A stretch of 64,000 nucleotides of DNA from Lycium barbarum (GCF_019175385.1 NC_083346.1:86008543-86072542); one strand, 5' to 3'; shown: positions 21,491-34,878, counted from the stretch's first letter. Numbers and translations: made by a program. The notes: generated from the sequence alone by a model not told the origin.

Positions 21491-22792
21491 ACTCGTCTCC
21501 GATAATCTACACGGAATAGTCGCATACAATATCACCTCGCTTCTTTTACTTCCTATCAACATGAACATATGATAATACCACCTTCTACTTACAAGACCTC
21601 ACTAATACCCAGTCTAGAATTGATTCACGATCTTTGGTACATTTTATCCGTTTCAATATCAATAAAGAACAACTATTTATAGCATAGAACCAATTAGGCG
21701 CAACTCACAGAAATTTCTCTTCAAGGAACATAGAAAAAGTAAGTACCAACAACTACCTCCAAGACAGCTAAAATCCATCGATACGCACGGGGAACCAATA
21801 CAAGAATCCTAGAGAATCTACAGGCCACAAGCCCGAACACATATATCACATAACAGCACCATCCTAAGAATCCATCCCAAATCTCCAATTCCCATACATG
21901 CATTCTCCGTTTCTTCTAATATATGAATATGTAAATCTAACTGGAGTTTACCAAAAGAGAGTCATAACCTACCTCGAGACCAAGCGGGTGCCACGAACAT
22001 CTGTCGATCTTCAATTCGTTCATCACGTCGTAATCCACACGAAGGAACTTGAAACAATCATGAGACCCAAAAATAGGAATCACCATTAGAGCACTTATAA
22101 GAGGTTCGGATTAATAAAGAAAGTTTGGAAATTTAGACTTCTTCTAGATTTTCTAGGCTTTTATCACTAAATGAACTCTCTTCCCATCATCACAAAGCTA
22201 AGCGATTAATTAACCTCCATTCATGAATAAAGTCAACCACTTAGGTTACTAGCTAAGTAAAGTTACGCTTTTTAACTCTATTCCTTAGAAAGACATTTTC
22301 AAGATTTATGGAAGGAACCCATTTACAACTTAGGTAGAAGATGAGAATATAAGTTGGTAACCATTCTAGGGTGAAGAACATGAGAGATTGAACCAATATA
22401 ATCCATAGTAAGAACATGCTAACTATTTGACCTTCTAAGTCTAGAAATTGGTGACACCCATTTTCATTTGTTTCTTGGAGAAGAACTTAGGAACAATTAG
22501 CTATGTGAAAGAAGAGATTAGGAAGATTAATATTACCAAGAAGATCTGAATTTGAACCCCACCTATGCTTCAGCGGGGTGGTGGTCGTTGGGGCGTGACC
22601 GCTGTGGCGGTCATCCCAGCTCTGGGCGGCCTGCCTGGGTCCCCGACCTGTATTTCAATATTTTAATTCCTATCCATACAACGGGTCCCGCTAGGCTAGA
22701 TGTCTGTTGTAAATACTTAGCGAACTGATAAGGTCCAAGATGTCATGGTTGCTAATATTTCGAAAACGGTAACGACTAAATGGGTCGTTATA
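21491..22792 (-). mobile_element. 5' LTR of element E, U3 segment
   Basis: Continues LTR E to its start near 22792 (minus strand TATAACGACCCATTTAG, compare TGTAACGACCC at the start of LTR F, 32186). A GCGGTC-type palindrome patch lies at 22565-22640, in the same U3 position as in F. The first base pair looks mutated from TG to TA. The sequence to the right belongs to element J, so E inserted into J. Confidence 0.7.
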
Positions 22793-25339
22793 GAGAAGAA
22801 ATCAAGGAATTGTGTCCTTCAATAATACAACCAATGGCATGTGAAAAAGCAGTAGGACAAAATATGGCCCAAAGAAAAGAATCAAGATATTCCTTTCCAA
22901 AGTACTGTCACTGGGAACCCGATTCTCGAAAAAGAGGATACAATATTATAAAGTTAATCTCACATATCTCCTTCCGTATAAGAACTTATAAGAAGAAGTC
23001 CTATGAACATTCAAAGTCAGGGCAAGAAAGAAGAATAAAAGTTGGAGGATGATCCAAAGAAAGAGAGATCTTGGAAACTGTTCAACACACCGCTCCCATG
23101 AAGAAGAAGAAGGAGATCAGTCTTAGCAGAGACACTTCAAGGATACAAAAGAAGGCACCAGGATCTGTCTTCCTAAATATCATCACCGTGAACCTGGTAT
23201 ATAGGATATAGAGTAGGAGGATGATCTATAATAAATCAAACCATAACGTCATCTCAATATCTAAGGGAAGAACGAGAAATATGTAGTAGAAAGACAAGAA
23301 GCATACCACGCATATTTATGGTAATCAATTACTCCTAGAGAAACTGGTTCTTTGAAGGATAGTAAATATATATGCCAGGACCACCTATCAAAAGAACACC
23401 TACAAAGAAGTTAGGCCTAGAAGAAAGACGTGTTGAAAAATCATAGAACAATACATGTCTGCATTACTAGAAGAAGTAGCTAAGGAGCAAAAATTAAAAG
23501 ATGAACTGACTACAACAGACTTTTCGTCCAATTAGCTATCAAAAGAGAGTGTTTGAAATAGATTTCAAGTGGAACAATATCTTACTTAGTCTTATAACTT
23601 TACTAGTATGCAATCATGGCATGGACAATAGAGCATATTGAACACATACAATGTGGAAACTAGTCTAAGAACTTGGTTCTTATCACTATCTCTTATGCAC
23701 CTCTTTTCCAATTGAAAATTCCACAAAATATATCTATACTGCCAATCCATCCTAAGACAGCCATAAAAATTCCTTCTAGAAAGAAACCAACTAGAGTTGT
23801 CCTATACTAATACCAAAGTTCACAAACCCCTATCTTGTTTGCAAATCCATGTATATTGGTCTGTAGACATATCAACCTACCTCAGATGATCACCTTGTTT
23901 GAAAGTCCATATCTAATAGTCAGTAAACCTATACCTACCTCAAATGATCACCAATTAAAATCTCCTAAAGTTACATATGCTTCAGAAATTATAATATCTG
24001 CTATAGAACATAAGCAGTGCCCCAAAGGGAATGACAGAGTGTGAGAGCATGGAAAAATAAGAGGGAGTCACTGAACGTAGAAAAACATTAGAAGAGTTAG
24101 TGTCGAGGGGTAAAGGGACTAACTAAAGGGAAGTTCTCAATCTGGAGTATGAAAAAAGAGGTTGACTCCAAATAAAGTCAGTAGGTATGAAGAAAGAAGA
24201 AGACAAGGATGATTACGGGGATGAACTACATTGAATAATAAGAGTATTAAAGCGGGGATATATGTATTCACCAACATACAGACTTACTAACCATTTTGAG
24301 CTTAAACAAAGAACCTGGTCCCTATCTACTCACAGTTTATGCCAAGCCTAAATCCTACCAAATACTGAGCTAAATTTCATATCTTTCATGGCAGTGTAGA
24401 ATGATGATTAACAATCCTTTGGTTTGGGTCTTATTACTTAAAGTGGTGCATGCAAATATTAGTCTTAAGGTTTTTTCTAGAATACGTTGTTAAAGTTGTT
24501 TTACATGTTCATGATAATGTAGCTAGAGTGGCCATCAGTTTGATATTGATCAAATACACTGGATCTTGTTGGTGCACTTATTTTTGTGATGTCAAAAGGG
24601 GGAAGATTCAATTTATATACCTATTGTTAGCTTTGCACAACCTAAGTGTCTGTTGCAATATGTACCTACTTTTTGCCTATGGACATAACACATTACCTAA
24701 CCCGTTCAATAAACATGCATGTGACCAGGGATAAGGATAAGGGACAATCTGACATAAAATAATCACGGAGAATAATAAGTCACCAGCAAGGAAATGCTAT
24801 TGCAAATCATCTGGGAGCTACCATAGATATGATAGTATTGTAAGGAATTAGAGAGTCCAACCAAGGAATTAAAAGGAGGTGATATGGTATGTATATAAGG
24901 TCGACTAGTACAAAAAGGGATAATCTAAAATAGCACCAAAGATGCAAGCAAGGAAAGGTGCCATATCTGAACAAGAGAATTTGTTTACTAGTAGAGAAAT
25001 AAGGAGCAAGGCAAAAGAGTACAACAATTAAGAGTGCTCACAGATCGGCGGGGAGCCGTAGCAATCATGAGTTAAGACCATCTTAATGGAAACAGGTCCC
25101 AGGATGGTAACTAAATATCAGTTGACCCTTTGGTACATACATAGGAACATGAGGATATGGAACTAATGAATGAGTTCAACAAAGAATTGGGAGAATATGA
25201 AAGAATACTAATGAGCCCATAGTATAAGAGCCTAGAGATCAGAAACTAAAGGAGGACAACCATTTCAAGAAACTAATGAAAGCGTCGTAAGCTCGCAAGC
25301 TACAACATTCGAGGATGAAAGTTTCTAAGGGGGGGAGGA
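22793..25339 (+). mobile_element. Non-coding 3' internal region of element J
   Basis: About 2.5 kb with no credible ORF, mostly purine-rich on the plus strand. It ends in CATTCGAGGATGAAAGTTTC, then a G-rich polypurine tract (about 25327-25338) and the LTR start at 25340. Short open frames inside show no motif I recognise. The 5' side is cut by element E. Confidence 0.65.
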
Positions 25340-27297
25340 TGTTACACCTCGCACATTTAGAGCATGATCAATTCCACGTACTTCACTATATTAATGGAGT
25401 ATCGGAGACATCCCATGAAGTTTTGGAAGGTACAAGCCATGGAAAGTACGTAACAATGAAGTAAAGGATGAATTACAATCTCGTAAGTTGTAACCGGGAA
25501 GGACAACCTTGGAACCAAAGGACATGACCATTATCAAGTATGATTAATGATAAATATCATGTATGGAGAGTTTCTAAAGATTCCGGGACCAAGCAAATTG
25601 AAGAAAACAAGTTTGTCAAAAATTTGGAAAAAAGTTGGCAGAATTTTGGACAGAGTTTTGGGTCAATATTAGAGGGGTATATCTCCGGGTATATGAGATG
25701 TTTTAAGATGTTTCAAAATTCATTTTAGAATTTTGTCGAGTCTAGTTTCCAACGCAACAAACCGCTCGTCAATACAACATTGGAGTAGGGATTTATAGGC
25801 GTTTAAAACAGACAACCAGAGGAATCCGAACCTGGGAGGAAAATCCAGAAAGCTCACTTAAAAGCCCACTTATGTGGTGACCCAGCCCAATCCGAATTTG
25901 GAACCTATAAAATAGCCTCTACACTTCATTTTATTCATTTTTCTTCAACTCCACAAGTCTCTACAAACCTCCTAACATCTCCACACCCCACTAGAATCTC
26001 CCACACTTTTTTCTCCAGTATAAGAGTGTTCTCAAAGGTTCTCCACCATTCCAAAATATTCTATACCGTCACAAAAGAGGATCAAACTCCAAAACCCCAG
26101 CTAATTCATGAAGAAGGATTGTTCTTGTCTCTATTTAATGTTGTGATAAATTTCGTCTTGGAAGAAGTTGAGTGGGGTAAAGTTCTTCTAGTGTAAGGTA
26201 TGTTCTCCATCCTATGTCTCATGATTATGTTGATTCGAAGGTTTAGCAAGTCCTATAAAAGAAGAGAATCATAGTAGATAAGTTGTAAAGTATTAAAGTA
26301 AAGATGATGACTGTGGAATGAATTTGAAAGGAGATTTTGGATTAATTTGAGATTAAATTGAATATAATTCTTTGATTATGGTATTGTGGATATTGTTATG
26401 GTTGGTTGAGAAATTGGGAAAAACATCGTGCGGGATGTTTTCTGGAGTATATTGGCTTTGATGATGATTTTGTTGATATTAGTATTGCAATTGTTGTTGT
26501 TTTGTTTGTATTGTGATTTAGGGCTATGGATATAAACAGGGGAGACGCTGCCCGAATTTCGGCAGATTTTAAAAGGAAGTAATTTGAAGGCTTAAGATAA
26601 GCATATGACGATAAGCCTAACAGTAGTATAAATTCTCTTGAATGTAGATTTATGAGCATAGAAGGATAATCGTTAGGTAGTAGGAGACTAAAAAGGTATG
26701 TTAAGGCTAGTCCCTTTCTTTCTAAAGGCATGATTCTTTTCTTATGAACCCATACATGTTTTCCACAACATTCTTATTCCCAAAAGTTATAAGTTCATGA
26801 TTCTTAGAGTTTCTTATGATGCTAAAATAAGTATGTTCCGTGATGATAATATTGATGATGATGATGATTCCATTTTTGGAGATTCCAAAGCTTATGGATT
26901 TGATGCTATTATGAGATTATTGAGCTGATCTCATGATTTTCTTGATTTTATTCATTGTTGTTGATCTCACCTTATAATAATTATTCCTTCAAGGTGAGAT
27001 ATAGCGATGGTAATTATTCCATAAGATAATCGGAGGTTACCGACCTTACGTCACTCCGATAGAGTTATAACTTTTATTTGGGCTCTCATGCATGCTTTAT
27101 GTATATGTATATGTATGATTACACCGGGCCTAGTTGGCCGGGCAGACACCACTACGGTGGGCATAGTGGGCTGCTTATGGATATGATAAAAACACCGTGT
27201 CTATATGGCACGGGCAGTCACCACTAGTGGGCGGCATGAGATAATTACCCCGGACGCGGGCTAATGATGATAAAACTGTGCCTTTATGGTTGGGCAG

Positions 27298-27330
<33 letters not shown>

Positions 27331-27912
27331 TATTTAAAAAGTTAGAGTTAGCATGCATGGCATTCGCCTTAAGAGGCAATTAGATGTACTGGTTATCTTT
27401 ATCTCATGTTATGTTCCATACTTCTTGTTATGTTACTATTCATTCCTTACATACTCAGTACACTGTTTGTACTGACGTCCCTTTTTGTGGACGTTGCGTT
27501 CATGCCTACAGGTAGACCAGTAGACAGATCTGACCCATAGGTGCTTCATCAGCGGAACCTCAGGAGCGCTCCATTTGCTTCGGAGCTGCAGTCTATTGGT
27601 GTTGGTCCTTATGGTCACTTGTATTCTATGTAGAGGCTCGTAGACATGTGTGTACAATTAGACGTTTCCTAACCCTACCGGTTCATATCGTTGTGTAACA
27701 TTTTAGTTGCCTTGTTGGCTGGTGATGATGGACATAATTGTTGAAGATTATATAGAGATGTGCCGTTATGTTGTGATATATGTCCTTACAGATTATTATA
27801 TCCATGAGCTATCTTTATGGTCCACCAAGAAATGATTATGCGATGTATGTTTAGAGGTGCTCATTGTGTTAGCTCCGGGTCCCTGTCATGGCCCTCTAGT
27901 TGGGTCGTGGCA
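25340..27912 (+). mobile_element. 3' LTR of element J
   Basis: TGTTACACCTCG to GGGTCGTGGCA, about 2.57 kb, same family as LTR C. It contains the TATA box TATAAAATAG (25905-25914), AAG|GTATGT (26198), GGGGAGACGCTGCCCG (about 26540), GTATGTTAAGGCTAGTCCC (26695), a GGCC-TAGTT-GGCC minisatellite (about 27120-27295), TA repeats (27298-27326) and the hairpin module (27450-27514). The terminal GACA is GGCA here. It abuts a chromodomain-coding fragment at 27913, so J inserted into element K. Confidence 0.85.
27450..27514 (+). other. Conserved LTR hairpin module (LTR J)
   Basis: CAGTAC/GTACTG (loop ACTGTTT), then CGTCC/GGACG (loop CTTTTTGT), then TTGCGTTCATGCCTACAG|GTAG with a weakened third stem. 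CTGAC lies at 27472-27476 and the acceptor-like AG at 27510-27511. Confidence 0.65.
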
Positions 27913-28142
27913 CTGCTGATACTATAACAGTCAAGGATGGCCTTACCTATGAGGAGATCCCCATAGCCATTCTTGATCGGCAAGTTCGCAAGTTGAGAAC
28001 TAAGGAAGTGGCCTCAGTAAAAGTGTTATGGAGAAGTCAGAAAGTTGAGGAAGTTACATGGGAAGCCGGGGAAGTCATGAAATTCATGTACCCATTTTTG
28101 TTTCAAGAGAAAGCAGTGAACGCTCAAGCTAACTTTCCGTAG
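27913..28142 (+). pseudogene. Chromodomain tail of a Gypsy integrase (element K)
   Basis: Encodes TITVKDGLTYEEIPIAILD, RQVRKLRTKEVASVKVLW and VTWEAGEVMKFMYPFLF and ends in TAG at 28140-28142. It is homologous by eye to the tail of the element A integrase (870-1030). Everything upstream, including the catalytic core, was displaced by the LTR of J, so this is a fragment of about 76 codons. The remaining frame has no stop, which suggests that J's insertion is not very old or that the fragment is too short to show decay. Confidence 0.88.
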
Positions 28143-28361
28143 TCCATGTCACGTCATGTCTCATGTTTCACACTCATGTCATGTATCCAGTGCCCATGTT
28201 CCATGTTTTGGTATCCATTTTTCCATGTAACCATGTCATGTTAATTTAGTCTCCATGTTTCATGTCATGTTTCCTTCACGTTCATGTATTCAAGCCATGT
28301 CCAGCAATATTATTAACCATGACCCATCATTCGAGGACAAATGATTCGAAGGGGGAGATAT
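28143..28361 (+). other. 3' untranslated spacer, hairpin and PPT of element K
   Basis: A degenerate CATGT/CATGTCATGT-rich stretch (28143-28310), then the inverted repeat ATCATTCG...AAATGAT (28328-28344) and the PPT GAAGGGGGAGAT (about 28348-28359). The hairpin stem differs from ACATTCG/CGAATGT on both sides while pairing is kept. Confidence 0.7.
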
Positions 28362-30271
28362 TGTAATATCTCGTGCCTTTAACCTAGGCTATATTCATGA
28401 TTCTAGACTTAGAAAACCAGATAAAGAATATGAGAATTGAAAATTTCTCTTTAATTGTCAGATGGGGATTTACGCCTCAAAGTACGGGCCGTATTTCAAA
28501 TGGTAATTTGGCATTTAAATCACTGTGCATTCTGGAATTTGGCTTGGGGAATATATATTGTTAAATACGGACCGTATTTTGAAATACGACCCATGTTTGA
28601 TGGTCATATTTAGGAAGGAGGTGCTACAGTCATTCTATCTTGTTGAACATTCTTAATTACGGTCTAGGTTTATGGGCCGTAATTCATAATACAGACCGTA
28701 TTTTGGTCCATATTTCCCACTTCGCACCAGAAACTATAAATACCTAGTTTCAGTTTTAATTTTTATTTTCACAAGTCGCTAAACCCTAGAACGAAGGTTT
28801 TCTTCTCCCAACAATCCAAAATATCAAGGTAAGTCAATCCAAGCCCTTCCAAATCAATTCTAACATGTGTTCTCATAATCTAACAATGAAATCATTGTTG
28901 TTAACATAGGGTTTCCAAGAAAACCCATTTAAAGGGCTCAAGACTTAAACCTTGAAATTCTTCTTCCAAGTTCAGATTTTTATTTCAAGCTTGGAGCATT
29001 AGAAGGTATGTTTGGTTGTTATCTATGTGTGGGAACAACATTGTTCTTCCCCATGCCTCTTCTTCCATAAAGTATGAAGCTTTATGAAAACTAGGGTTTT
29101 TAACTATGTTCATGATAACCCTAGGTCCATGCCCCATGTTATATTATGTATTAAATTGTTATAAATTCTTCATTGTGTTCTTGATACATCATTATGATTA
29201 TTGAGAAACTGTCCATAATCCATGGAAACCCATACCTTGCATTCCATGGGTTCTTACATGCAAGTTTATGAACTATTATGATATTTTCAAGAAAAGCTAT
29301 ATATGTTTTATAAGTTCATGCAAGATTAATATGAATGAAATCCATGCACATGCAAGTTATGATTCATGAAAAGCCATGGGTAGCAAGTGCCACTTATTTT
29401 CCATGTTTATGTTTTTGGGAGTTGCATTAATTACCAAGAAGGATTCAAACAACCTGAAACTATGTAGCCATCGTAGGATGAGGATCGCTCCTCCCATGCT
29501 TAGGACGATCTCTCATAATGACTGGATTATTTCATAATATTATTAAATTTCATGTCCTTGGCAAGGTATGAGTGTTCTACTGGTAGGATACAAGTACCAG
29601 ACCATGTTTTCGATTATATTTAGTGCTCTCCCTACTCACGATACTTTATACATATTATATATGTATATGTACTCATGTTCATGATCACGTGTCTGTTCAG
29701 TCTCTATTATGTTATTTTTATTTCCCATGTTATTTCATTCAGTTGCTTTACATACCAGTACATTCAATGTGCTGACGTCCCCTTTTATTGTCCGGGGGCC
29801 TGTATTTCACGATGCAGGTACGGATTTATAGGATGCCACATCTGCTCAGTAGGATTCACTCGTATCATCTTATTGGTGAGCCCCGTCACATTTGGGGTTT
29901 TAGTCAGTTATCTTTATTTTATTAGTTATGCATTTAAAGGTATACTGGGGGCCTTGTCCCAGCAAGTACGTTTTCTAGTCAAGACGTATGATTAGAGGTT
30001 TCATAGACTAGTCAGGTTAGTTATGTTGGACATGCAAGGTGTTTATCCATCTTTGGCTTAACTCGTGTTATTTCTGCATTCATGTTATAACGAGTATTTT
30101 ATTAATTTTTATGACTTCATGTGTGTTCTTAAAAGCCCATCATGTTCTCACGTTATACTTCCGATCCTGTTATGCCTCATGATGATTCAGCAAGCTATGC
30201 GGTTGGCTCAGTCACAAACAGTAAGGCACCGAGTGTCGTGTTTCTCTTACGCCATGGTTCGAGACGTGACA
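28362..30271 (+). mobile_element. 3' LTR of element K
   Basis: TGTAATATCTCG to GAGACGTGACA, about 1.91 kb. It contains an ACGG/CCGT palindrome patch (28480-28710, with a 17-nt perfect inverted repeat at 28563-28579), TATA box TATAAATAC (28735-28743), AAG|GTAAG (28829), the hairpin module (29751-29820) and stem CTGGG/CCCAG (29945-29962). No primer site follows. The sequence at 30272 is gag of a different element. Confidence 0.8.
29751..29820 (+). other. Conserved LTR hairpin module (LTR K)
   Basis: CAGTAC/GTGCTG (with a G-U pair), then CCCC...GGGG, then CCTGTA/TGCAGG ending GCAG|GTAC. CTGAC lies at 29772-29776. Confidence 0.6.
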
Positions 30272-32185
30272 TTCACCTCCACTATATTGGGTGCAGTTTC
30301 ATCAGACCTTTTTTTAGAAGTATGTTCCCCGTACTCTAAGGGAACATAGGAGAGATAAGACTATCCACCTGTAACAGAGGGGTATGTTCGTATCTGAGTA
30401 TGAGGCCTGACTCCTGTCCTTGGCGCGTTATGCTACACAGTTGATTCCTACTGAGATGGAGAAGGTCAAGAGATTCGTGGGTGGACTGGTACTTCCATTA
30501 CATGTTGCGTGTCTTCAGCTTGTTGCCATAGATGCTTCCTTTTGGTCCTTGGTAGACCATGCTACGAGTGTTAAGTCAGCTAGGTCCCAAGCCTATAGGG
30601 GGTGTTGTGATAAGAAGCCCCGTCAGTATGGTAGCTACAGTGGGACGACTTTTAGAGGTAGAGTCCTTATCAGCCACATTCTAGCTGCCCTATTCAGTCA
30701 GCGCTACAGACTTCTTCAGGTAGTCCTTCGAGGTACAGTGGGTATGGTTCGGGAAAGGTTTCTGGAGGCTTTTATTGTTAGCCAGCCGACCGAAAAGGTT
30801 ACACCGATTCTTTAGTTTCAGTATTTTAGCCCCTGCCATCCACAACATGCTATGCATGTGGTGATACGAGGTACATTGCTAAAGAGTTCCCCAAGTCAAG
30901 ACAGAGTGGAGCCCAGCAGGTTCTAGATTTCAGACCCCTAGGACTCCAGCATCTTCAGGTAGTCGGGCTGGTTCTTCGAGTAAAGGCAGTACTCATACAG
31001 GCCGCGGTGGATATCAATCAGGTAGGGCTGGTTCTCAAGCTTCTAGAGGAAGAAATCAGTCCAGACATGGTGGTGCCTATTGCTATATTTTTCCTAGCAG
31101 GCTAGAGGCCGAGGTGTCATATGCTATGATAGGTACCATTTCTTTTTGTCACCAGGCATATTTGGTCTTATTTGATCTAGGGTCTACTTTTTCTTATGTG
31201 CCTACTTATCATTCTGTGGGTTGTGATTTGTTATGTGACCGACTTGATGTAACTATTCACGTGTCTACTCCGGTTGGAGATTCGATTGTGGTTGATCAAG
31301 TCTATCGATCATGTTTAATTACTTTTATGGATTATGACATGTGAGTAGATTTGGTGATTCTTGATATAATGGATTGTGACATCATATTGGGCATGAGCTG
31401 GTTGTCCCCTTACCACGCGATCTTAGACTGTCTCACCAAAACAGTTATGCTTTCCATGATAGTTAATCCTAGACTTGAGTTGAGAGGTACTCCTAGTCCC
31501 CCCCCCCCCCCCCCCCGAAGAAGATTATTTCCTTCATCTGAGCCAAAAAGTTAGTTGATAAAGGATGTTTGGCCTACTTTGCCCATACTTGTTATACCAG
31601 TGTTGACTACCCGTAACTTGACTTTGTTCCTATTGTGAGTGAGTTCGCAGAAGTTTTCCCTACAGATTTGCTGGGTATGGAAGTTGACCATGACCTTGAC
31701 TTCTGCATTGATCCAGAGTCGAGCGCTCACCCTATTTCCATTCCGCCATACAGGATGGCACCGACCAACTTGAGAAGGTTAAAAGAACAGTTGTAATATC
31801 TTCTATGTAACAATTTGATCAGACCGAGCGTCTCCCCTTGGGGTGGTCCTATGCTATTCTCAAGGAAGAAAGATGATTTGATGCAGATATATATTGATTC
31901 TCGCCAGTTGAACAAGTACATTCGAAACAAATATCCTATTCCCCGAATTGATGACCTATTCGACTAGCTTCAAGATGCTTCAGTGTTTTTCAAGATTGAT
32001 CTGAGGTCAGGTTATCACCAGTTAAAGATTCAGGCCAAGCATATTCTGAAGAGGCCTTTAGGACTCGGTATGGTCATTACAAGCTCCTTGTTATATGTTT
32101 TGGGCTTACGAATGCCAAGTAGCTTTTAAGGATTTGATGAATGGCACTTTCAAGCCATACCGTGATTTCTTCTTCATAGTCTTCG
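30272..32185 (+). pseudogene. Gypsy gag-protease-RT fragment, multiply broken (element L)
   Basis: Gag capsid remnants from about 30290 (MFVSEYEA, then LARYATQLIPTEMEKVKRFV). The zinc knuckle at about 30848-30889 reads CYACGDTRYIAKEF, with the His and last Cys of CCHC lost. The retropepsin motif LFDLGSTFSYV has its Asp at 31174-31176, followed by VYRSCLITFMDYDM, a TGA at 31342-31344, then MDCDIILGMSWLSPYHAILD. RT begins about 31640 (EFAEVFPTDLLGM) and runs through [17 protein letters not shown] and DLRSGYHQLKI, with stops near 31794 and 31964 and a frameshift near 32055. A 19-C run lies at 31498-31516. The frame is lost just before the YVDD box, where LTR F is inserted. The 5' part of gag is absent. 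Confidence 0.88.
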
Positions 32186-34665
32186 TGTAACGACCCGTTT
32201 GGTCGTTATGGTACTTTTGACCAATTTACCTCTATTAACGTTCCCTAAGCCTTATTAGTACGATTTTGACTTATAGGGATGGGTGACGTAGTTCTTGAGG
32301 TAGTCAAGCGAGTTTTATGATGACTTATGTGAAATAGTGCCTTAATGTGAAAAATGGTTGACCAATAGTTGGCTTTTGGATAAACAGACCTTTTTTGCAA
32401 AACTGTCAATTTTGAGAGGTTTGGATTGATTATGACTTGGTGGGATATTCAGTTCAATTCTCAAGGTACTCGAGAGCATTTTAGGATATTCGTTGGAAAG
32501 TTGGTGTTTGGCCATTGGGTGTTAACCCGATCAAATAGACCTCTGCTAGGAAGTCTGAGACAAAAAGTGTGTCTGTAGCACATTTTTATGTATGTTTGCA
32601 TATCTATTTTGCATCTGGGAGGTCCCGGGTGATTATCGGGTTTTTGGAATGAGATAGTGAAAAACTAGCAACCTGCTGGTGTTTGATGTCCCGTTGGGAC
32701 GGGAACTTGTGCTCTTTAACAGACTCGCCTCGGCGAGGCCTGGTCCGCTGCTTTGATGTTAAGTGGAATCCACTCAAGCGGACATAGCTCCACTAAAGCG
32801 GACACACTATAGCGAGTGGGGAGTCACGGTAGCGGTCCAGCTGTAGCTGTCCCACTACTACTGTAGCGGGAAACGCATGTTAGAATCCTATTTAATGCTA
32901 AGTAAAACCCTTCATTTCTTATTCCTACATTTGTTATTCCTAAGTTTCTTTAAGGTGAAGTGCAGAGGTTCTAAGCAGATTCTTCTTGAGGGTAAGTTCT
33001 CTAACCTTGAGTACATTTATTTACGTTTCTTAAGCATGAATTCATGGTTAGAAATCTATAGAACTTAAGGAAGAAGATGGATTTTGACATTTACTTTATT
33101 ATGTGATATTTAGTCTTCCAGTATGAGATTTTTTGATAGATTTGACTAATCAAAAGCATGGAAGTTGATGAATTACTGACCAATAGGCTTAAATCTTCCA
33201 TTATAGTTGATGAATTGAAAGATCAAAAGTTAGGGTTTATACCTAAATTGAGGTTTCGACTTGAATGATGAAATTGACCACCAGGAGTAGAATTAAACTT
33301 CTAGAATGTTGGGATACCTATTGCATCTTTGAAATACCCATTTTTCCCTTGTGGGCCCTTTTTTCCTCATTTTCCCAGTTGTTTTTTGTTTGAATAATAC
33401 CATATCAATATAGGTATCGTTGTTTCTTATTTCTAACTTAAAATTCGATAATGGGTAGATTTTGAGTACTTGGAGGCTCTCCCTAAAGGCAAGGCGCAGA
33501 TTTGATTATTTGTGGCTCCAGCTCGGCAGCCAGGTAGGTTATGGCTTACCTTCTGGTTGGACTTCGATTAGCAAAGCATATGTAGAGTTAGTTACTGTCG
33601 GAGAAAACATGTTACGCCTTCAGGTATGAAGTTGAGATGGATTACTTATGTTTGGTATTGCTGACTGATTTGTGGGCATGTTGCCTCTTTGTGATTTATC
33701 AGCTTGTTGCCATGTGTGTGAAATTGGCTTTGTGCTTAGTTGTCAGTACTGTTGTCTCTATCTTATCTTGGCATATTCATGGATAGAGGAAAGAACTTGA
33801 CTTAATCTTGATGGGTATTGATGTGATTTCACTTGGCATTGATATTATGCATAGCACTCATCCTCACTCTACATGATACATTGATTTGAGCTGGGACTTG
33901 GTACTGATGATTATGAGAGAGATGAGTGTCCGATGCTCGAGGTCTTTATCGGGATCGTGAGGGTGGTATATGGACTGTGTGGGTCCCTCCGGGGTCATGA
34001 CTATCAAGGCGTAGAGGTATTCTGTCCGTAGAATGTGTGTACGGAGATTATATTTGGCCAGTTCATTGCCTATGCATTCATTACAACATTCACATATCTC
34101 TTGGGTTCTGACTTGATACTACTACACTTGAGTTATTGTTCTTGGACTATGTTGTCTTTGTTCTTGATTGTGAGCATGTCTATTCTTCAGTTTCTTTCTT
34201 TGTATATGTTAGCTAATAGTTGTCGGCTTATGCTACTAGTACATAGTGTTTGTACTGATACTACCTTGCTGCATTCTTTTCTGAGGGTAGAGTATGTGAC
34301 AGGCTTCACTTCCACTCCTCGTGACTGATTCCCGAGGCCCTTCTTTCGAGTATTTAGGGTGAGCATCTGACGAACCACTGCCCGGAGAGTCATCTATCAT
34401 GTCGTTATATTATTCCATTCAGATAGTTGTTTTTGACTTATAGACTTGTATATTTCGACATTTAAGTAGTTGCTGTTGTACGGTTCAAACCAGTTCTTGG
34501 GGATTGTAATTGTATTTCGCACTTTTGTTTATTTATGTTTTAGACTCCTGCTTTTTCTGTCTTTATTTACTTTATTGTGGATTTAGTTACTGATTGAGGG
34601 ACGGGTTCGCCCTCCATGGTGTGAAAGGGTAGGAGCCTGCACGACTGGTAGTTTGGGTCATGAAA
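32186..34665 (+). mobile_element. 5' LTR of element F
   Basis: TGTAACGACCCG to GGGTCATGAAA, about 2.48 kb, same family as LTR E. A GCGG-type palindrome patch (32720-32875) includes GCCTCGGCGAGGC (32727-32739). The hairpin AGTAC/GTACT is at 34236-34259; the second and third module stems are not obvious. It lies in the RT of L (CTTCG before its start is one half of a possible target duplication). A degraded primer site (GTTAGTATGAGATC) follows near 34668. Confidence 0.75.
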
Positions 34666-34878
34666 CGTTAGTATGAGATCCCTGGGTTACTCGATCTATA
34701 AGTACGAAAGCATGTCTAATAGAGTCTTACAGATTGGTATAATGAACTTCGTACTTATCTGCGAGAGGCTATGGGAAATTTTGGAAACTTCGAATTCCTT
34801 CATTCTTTCGTGCTACTTTATTCAAGTTGGTATCTAGAATATTCGAATTGATATCTGTTTCACTCATATTCTCTCATA
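34666..34878 (+). mobile_element. Leader of element F with degraded primer-binding site
   Basis: Contains a decayed form of the leader seen in G and I (AAGCATGTCTAATAGAGTCT, compare TGTCTAGTAGAGTCTTG at 39366). No ORF. The leader ends before ATG 34879, the equivalent of the gag start. Confidence 0.55.

Noticed and set aside
22780..23052. Basic 90-codon plus-strand frame at the E/J junction
   Set aside because: It starts inside the end of LTR E and reads into J non-coding DNA, so it cannot be an evolved gene.
31498..31516. Poly-C run as a functional element
   Set aside because: It sits in a dead pol frame between protease and RT and most likely reflects slippage or a homopolymer error.
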